A DNA stretch of 45,936 bases from Serratia liquefaciens. Its GTDB lineage: Bacteria; Pseudomonadota; Gammaproteobacteria; Enterobacterales; Enterobacteriaceae. The first letter of the stretch is position 1. Every line of letters begins with the position of its first letter. Both the position numbers and the translations under genes were made by a program. Under the pieces are notes generated by a model that saw only the letters and a program-made list of their open reading frames with translations, was not told where the DNA came from and searched no databases. Location of the stretch: assembly GCA_012719855.1 (NCBI GenBank), contig JAAXZN010000070.1, forward strand, positions 1-45,936, read 5' to 3'. Shown in pieces: positions 40,716 through 45,936 of the stretch.

Positions 40716-42152
40716 TTATTGTTCATTTTCATCCGTATAGCGTTTGGCTTTATAGGCCGGGTGCATCAGGTTCTCCACGGAGAAGATGTCATCCAGCTCG
40801 GCTTCGGTCAGCAGGCCGCGTTCCAGCACGACTTCACGTACGCTCTTGCCGGTTTCGGCGCAGATCTTCCCGACGATGTCACCATTATGGTGGCCAATGA
40901 ACGGGTTCAGATAGGTGACGATACCGATAGAATTGAAGACGTAGTGTTCACACACTTCTTTATTCGCGGTGATGCCGTTAATGCATTTTTCCAGCAGGTT
41001 ATAACAGGCGTTGGTCAGGATGTGGATTGACTCGAACATCGCCTGGCCAATCACCGGCTCCATAACGTTCAACTGCAGTTGGCCCGCTTCGGCCGCCATG
41101 GTAACGCAAGTGTCGTTGCCAATCACCTTGAAACACACCTGATTGACCACTTCCGGCACGACCGGGTTGACCTTGGCCGGCATGATGGAAGAACCCGCCT
41201 GCAGTTCCGGCAGGTTAATTTCGTTCAGACCGGCGCGTGGGCCTGAAGACAACAGGCGCAGGTCGTTACAAATTTTAGACAGTTTAACCGCGAGGCGTTT
41301 CAGCGCGCTGTGCACCATCACGTAGGCGCCGCAGTCGGAGGTGGCTTCGATCAGGTCTTCGGCCGGCACGACAGGCAGATTGCTGACTTCTGCCAATTTT
41401 TGAACCGCCAGTTGCGGGTAGCCTTCCGGAGTGTTCAGCGCCGTCCCGATTGCTGTCGCGCCCAGGTTCACTTCCAGCAGCAACTCGGCGGTGCGATGCA
41501 GGTTGCGGGTTTCTTCTTTCAGCAACACGCTGAAGGCATGGAATTCCTGGCCCAAAGTCATTGGTACCGCATCCTGCAACTGGGTGCGCCCCATTTTCAG
41601 GATGGTTTCAAACTCTTTTGCCTTGCGGTCAAACCCTTCACGCAGTTGATTGATGGCGTCGATCAGCTTTTGGTTGGAGGCGTAAACCGCAATGCGGAAA
41701 CCGGTTGGGTAGGCGTCGTTGGTAGACTGGCACTTGTTGAGATGATCGTTAGGGTTCAGGTATTGGTATTCGCCTTTCTGGTGGCCCATCAGCTCCAGAC
41801 CAATATTCGCCAGCACTTCGTTGGTGTTCATGTTCAATGAAGTGCCTGCGCCGCCCTGGAACACATCCACCGGGAACTGATCCATGCATTTGCCTTTATC
41901 CAGCACTTCGTCACAGGCCTGGATGATGACATCAGCGATTTTACGTGGAATGGTTTTGAGTTCTTTGTTCGCCATCGCGGCGGCTTTTTTTACCATTACC
42001 ATGCCGCGAACAAACTCGGGCACATCGCTGATTTTGCTGTTGCTGATATAAAAGTTTTCAATCGCACGCAGAGTGTGAACACCGTAATAGGCTTCTGCGG
42101 GGACTTCACGTGTTCCTAACAGGTCTTCTTCGATACGAATGTTATTTGACAT
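40716..42152 (-). CDS. aspA: Aspartate ammonia-lyase
   Basis: The 478-residue enzyme of the fumarase/aspartase superfamily converts L-aspartate to fumarate and ammonia. The catalytic flexible loop [15 protein letters not shown], the [10 protein letters not shown] segment and [14 protein letters not shown] are present, and the C-terminus ends KRYTDENEQ. AspA and DcuA together feed fumarate respiration. A CRP site lies upstream at 42339. The gene reads toward dcuA and is divergent from fxsA. Confidence 0.97.
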   Translation of the reverse strand: MSNNIRIEEDLLGTREVPAEAYYGVHTLRAIENFYISNSKISDVPEFVRGMVMVKKAAAMANKELKTIPRKIADVIIQACDEVLDKGKCMDQFPVDVFQGGAGTSLNMNTNEVLANIGLELMGHQKGEYQYLNPNDHLNKCQSTNDAYPTGFRIAVYASNQKLIDAINQLREGFDRKAKEFETILKMGRTQLQDAVPMTLGQEFHAFSVLLKEETRNLHRTAELLLEVNLGATAIGTALNTPEGYPQLAVQKLAEVSNLPVVPAEDLIEATSDCGAYVMVHSALKRLAVKLSKICNDLRLLSSGPRAGLNEINLPELQAGSSIMPAKVNPVVPEVVNQVCFKVIGNDTCVTMAAEAGQLQLNVMEPVIGQAMFESIHILTNACYNLLEKCINGITANKEVCEHYVFNSIGIVTYLNPFIGHHNGDIVGKICAETGKSVREVVLERGLLTEAELDDIFSVENLMHPAYKAKRYTDENEQ

Positions 42153-42338
42153 GTGAACCTTCTTTGTATTGCTGCCGAATTAATTAATTGTCAGGGAACC
42201 AAATTATGTTGCCGAAGGCTTCAGGCATGAAACGATTAACCACTGTGCCCGTTGCTGCCCAGATCATATGCTGGTTAGTAATAAATGACTGAATCCAGAT
42301 CACCTTCTGAGCCTTCTTAAATTGCCTGTTTCTGGTTC

Positions 42339-42354
42339 TGTGATCCCTTTCACG
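42339..42354. promoter_or_regulatory. CRP-binding site between aspA and fxsA
   Basis: TGTGA-TCCCTT-TCACG matches the TGTGA-N6-TCACA consensus at 9 of 10 positions. It is about 185 bases upstream of the aspA start, consistent with catabolite control of aspA known in E. coli. Confidence 0.75.
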
Positions 42355-42497
42355 TTTATTAACTTTAGCAATAAAAAAGGGCCTTTGGTTGAAATGCACG
42401 CCGGCAGACCCCATTGTATTTAGGTCGGCCGTTTACCGGCCCCCTTTTCGCGCCGTCGCCAACGTGCGGTTGCGCAGATCTACCAGAGGAGAACCAG

Positions 42498-42986
42498 GTG
42501 CGCTGGTTACCGTTACTGCTGATATTTCTGTTGGCTTACATAGAGATATCCCTATTTATCAAAGTCGCCGCCGTATTGGGCGTGGCGATCACCCTGTTGC
42601 TGGTGGTGTTCACTTCCTGCGTCGGCATTTCGCTGGTGCGCAATCAGGGCATGAAAACCTTCATGCAGATGCAACAAAAACTGGCCGCGGGGGAAAGCCC
42701 TGCATCAGAAATGGTGAAGAGCGTGTCATTGGTGCTGGCGGGCTTTTTGCTGCTGGTACCGGGTTTCTTTACCGATTTTCTCGGCCTGTTGCTGTTACTG
42801 CCCCCGGTGCAAAAATCGCTGACGTTGAAGCTGATGCCGCATCTTTCCGTTTATCGCCCCGGCGGTTGGAGCCAGGGCGGTGATGCCGCCAACGGCAACA
42901 CCTTCGACGGCGAGTTCCAGCGTAAAAATGACGATCGCTATACGCTGGATCATCAGCCCGACGATGACAAACGCAACGATCGTTGA
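42498..42986 (+). CDS. fxsA: Membrane protein FxsA
   Basis: GTG 42498 (AGAGGA 7 bases upstream) gives VRWLPLLLIFLLAYIEISLFI, matching the E. coli start; the longer frame is not supported. The 162-residue protein has spans near 5-25, 27-45 and 75-100, the segment VRNQGMKTFMQMQQKLAAGE, and LLVPGFFTDFLGLLLLLPPVQ; the tail is hydrophilic. FxsA relieves phage T7 exclusion by F plasmid when overproduced. It is divergent from aspA and upstream of groES. Confidence 0.95.
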   Translation: MRWLPLLLIFLLAYIEISLFIKVAAVLGVAITLLLVVFTSCVGISLVRNQGMKTFMQMQQKLAAGESPASEMVKSVSLVLAGFLLLVPGFFTDFLGLLLLLPPVQKSLTLKLMPHLSVYRPGGWSQGGDAANGNTFDGEFQRKNDDRYTLDHQPDDDKRNDR

Positions 42987-43012
42987 AAAAACGCGGCCCA
43001 GGCCGCGTTTTT
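42986..43012 (+). terminator. Terminator after fxsA
   Basis: AAAACGCGGCC and GGCCGCGTTTT form an 11-bp stem with a 2-base centre and a T-run, starting right at the fxsA stop codon. Confidence 0.85.
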
Positions 43013-43064
43013 CGCATCAGTAGCCCAGTATTGCCATCAAAAGCGAAAATTTTTTTGGCCGCCC

Positions 43065-43093
43065 CCTTGAAGGGGGATGGAATGCCCCCATTT
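43065..43093 (+). promoter_or_regulatory. Heat-shock (sigma-32) promoter of groES-groEL
   Basis: CCTTGAA at 43065-43071 and CCCCCATTT at 43085-43093 match the sigma-32 consensus (CTTGAA, then CCCCAT-T) with a 13-base spacer. It lies about 80 bases before the groES start. Confidence 0.88.
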
Positions 43094-43170
43094 CAAATCC
43101 CACAAGCCGGTATTAACAATCCGGTGACAACCCTAAATCTGATAGAGACCTTCTTACAGGAGAGCGTTCA

Positions 43171-43464
43171 ATGAGTATTCGTCCATTGCATGACCGCGTT
43201 ATCGTCAAGCGCAAAGAAGTTGAATCAAAATCTGCTGGCGGCATCGTCCTGACTGGCTCTGCAGCGGGTAAATCTACTCGTGGCGAAGTTGTCGCGGTGG
43301 GTAAAGGGCGTGTTCTGGAAAGCGGCAACATCCAGCCGCTGGATGTGAAAGTTGGCGATATCGTGATTTTCAACGACGGTTACGGCGTGAAAGCAGAGAA
43401 GATCGACAATGAAGAAGTGTTGATCATGTCCGAAAGCGACATTCTGGCAATTGTTGAAGCGTAA
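43171..43464 (+). CDS. groES: Co-chaperonin GroES
   Basis: The 97-residue protein ([18 protein letters not shown]) has the mobile loop with [20 protein letters not shown] and the roof segment. It caps the GroEL ring to enclose folding proteins. An ACAGGAGAG ribosome binding site precedes the ATG, and groEL follows by 44 bases, as in all enterobacteria. Confidence 0.98.
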   Translation: MSIRPLHDRVIVKRKEVESKSAGGIVLTGSAAGKSTRGEVVAVGKGRVLESGNIQPLDVKVGDIVIFNDGYGVKAEKIDNEEVLIMSESDILAIVEA

Positions 43465-43496
43465 ACACGCTTTATCTTCTGAACTGAACGAGTTGA

Positions 43497-45155
<1,659 letters not shown>

Positions 45156-45178
45156 TCATCCCCCACGTTCGCGTGTGC

Positions 45179-45212
45179 AAAAGCCCTGGCCAATTGGTCG
45201 GGGCTTTTTTTT
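45179..45212 (+). terminator. Terminator of the groES-groEL operon
   Basis: AAAAGCCC and GGGCTTTT pair, extended by further pairing inside (TGGCC/GGTCG with G-T pairs) around AATT, and T residues continue. It lies 24 bases after the groEL stop. Confidence 0.9.
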
Positions 45213-45394
45213 GCGTGCTTTGTCTCACTGCTTTTGATGATATTTATGCAGACCGGGCTGATTTAGCTGGTAAACTGATCTTTCATCAGCTGTCGCTCAA
45301 GACGTTGGCCAGCACCAGTGGCAACGGATGCTTAAGAGATAGCAACGCTTTCTGATAAGCTTTTGCGAAACTCTCAATATAGATGGGGAACAAG

Positions 45395-45739
45395 ATGCGG
45401 ATTAAAGCCTTACTGGGTCTTTCGGCAGCCTTGCTGCTGGCAGGTTGCAGCAGCACCAATGAACTTTCCGCCGCAGGTCAGCAGGTTAAATTTACCGATA
45501 CCAAACCGGCGGCGGAATGCCAGCTGGTGGGCGAAGTGACTGGCACCCAGAGCAACTGGTTGTCCGGTAACGGTGGTGAAGGCAGCTCCATGCGCGGCGC
45601 GGCAAACGATCTGCGCAACAAGGCAGCGGCAATGGGCGGCAACGTGATTTATGGTGCTACCAGCCCAAGCCAGAACCTGCTTTCAAGCTTTGCCCCGTTG
45701 GACAGCAAAATGGCCGGCCAGGTTTATAAGTGCCCGTAA
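45395..45739 (+). CDS. yjeI: YjeI-like DUF4156 lipoprotein
   Basis: ATG 45395 has GGGGA 6 bases upstream; an earlier ATG at 45383 adds four residues. The 114-residue product has a lipobox ending LLAGC (Cys18) and the DUF4156 segments SNWLSGNGGEGSSMRGAAND and LRNKAAAMGGNVIYG, ending GQVYKCP. E. coli yjeI occupies the same place after groEL. The function is unknown. Confidence 0.93.
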   Translation: MRIKALLGLSAALLLAGCSSTNELSAAGQQVKFTDTKPAAECQLVGEVTGTQSNWLSGNGGEGSSMRGAANDLRNKAAAMGGNVIYGATSPSQNLLSSFAPLDSKMAGQVYKCP

Positions 45740-45771
45740 CGCAAGATTAATGCGTACGCCATAGCATAAGA

Positions 45772-45799
45772 AAGAGGCATGCCCAGGCATGCCTCTTTT
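45772..45799 (+). terminator. Terminator after yjeI
   Basis: AAGAGGCATGC and GCATGCCTCTT form an 11-bp stem with a 4-base loop, followed by TT and a short T-rich stretch. Confidence 0.88.
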
Positions 45800-45804
45800 G
45801 TTGT

Positions 45805-45936
45805 CAGCCCTAAACCACCTCCTGGGGAGGTGGTGATTGTCCCTGTGAGGCTCTAGCCTGAAGAAAGCCCATGCCAGAAAATTCCAGCTTACTCACCACA
45901 AGTAAGAAGGAAATCACTGACATGAGCAGTTATAGA
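45805..45936 (+). mobile_element. Probable left end of an IS200/IS605-family element
   Basis: A short perfect hairpin (ACCACCTCC / GGAGGTGGT, 45814-45834, 3-base loop) near the yjeI terminator is followed by about 85 bases of leader and a start codon for MSSYR. IS200-type elements carry such subterminal hairpins, and many of their TnpA proteins begin M-S-x-Y-R. The element would continue beyond the window. The exact left border is a guess, as IS200 ends have no inverted repeats. Confidence 0.5.
45922..45936 (+). CDS. Start of a probable IS200-type transposase (cut by window end)
   Basis: ATG 45922 opens MSSYR and runs off the window. AAGGA lies 10 bases upstream. Five residues cannot prove the family; the call depends on the upstream hairpin and position after yjeI. 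Confidence 0.4.

Noticed and set aside
41310..41840. Plus-strand frame of 176 codons inside aspA
   Set aside because: Antisense to a fully conserved enzyme gene; no start signal.
42184..42414. Small minus-strand frame upstream of aspA
   Set aside because: It covers the aspA promoter and the CRP site, lacks a ribosome binding site and resembles no family.

Overview
The window looks like a chromosomal segment of an enterobacterium, most probably Serratia. The right-hand 9.6 kb is a conserved core block: tRNA-Phe, yjdC, dsbD, cutA, dcuA, aspA, divergent fxsA, groES-groEL, yjeI. It has the same gene order as the pheU region of E. coli, with moderately GC-rich codon use. A subtilisin-type autotransporter close to the Serratia Ssp proteases and the general gene content support Serratia. 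The species cannot be fixed from this sequence alone.

Everything left of the tRNA-Phe gene (about 1-36300) is accessory DNA, inserted next to tRNA-Phe with a tyrosine integrase in the usual place. Its ends carry integrative-element signatures: a DUF1281/Api92-like protein at the left edge, and a UvrD-like helicase, a TraI_2/MobH relaxase-like protein and the integrase at the right edge. The helicase and relaxase-like proteins are full length, but both have changed active-site residues. Between them lies a patchwork of cargo and debris. 1-4 kb: IS3-family fossils around a divergent riboflavin-synthase gene, and a hemagglutinin-like scrap. 4.3-7.4 kb: an S8 serine-protease autotransporter with a sharp GC change inside the gene. 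7.9-9.5 kb: AT-rich small genes, including a ClpP-like lipoprotein. 9.7-10.3 kb: a FimB/FimE-type recombinase. 10.5-12.9 kb: a five-gene operon (DUF1471, TetR, DUF417, AhpD-like, DM13) behind a promoter that contains a 26-bp palindrome. 13.2-15.6 kb: an ANR-type regulator and a YqjE/YqjK/DUF883 membrane-protein cluster.

The centrepiece is a complete type 1-like fimbrial locus (15.9-24.5 kb): a second FimB/FimE recombinase, fimA, fimI, fimC, fimD, fimF, fimG, fimH and a LuxR-type regulator. Between the recombinase and fimA I find two perfect 15-bp inverted repeats (GTCAATTTGAACCAA at 16495-16509 and its reverse complement at 16783-16797). They bound a 303-bp segment that has the position, size and layout of an invertible fim switch. 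The best promoter inside it currently points away from fimA, so this assembly probably shows the OFF state. The FimH lectin domain keeps part of the mannose pocket but has an altered, longer loop.

After the fimbriae come a Tat-type GH32 fructan hydrolase, a YqhA-like membrane protein, a SotB-type exporter with a 9-bp tandem repeat, a DUF421 protein, a YdiY-like outer-membrane protein, and about 1.6 kb containing a 43-codon membrane peptide, a possible sRNA terminator and an IS5-type fossil. The window closes with what appears to be the left end of an IS200/IS605-type element downstream of yjeI.
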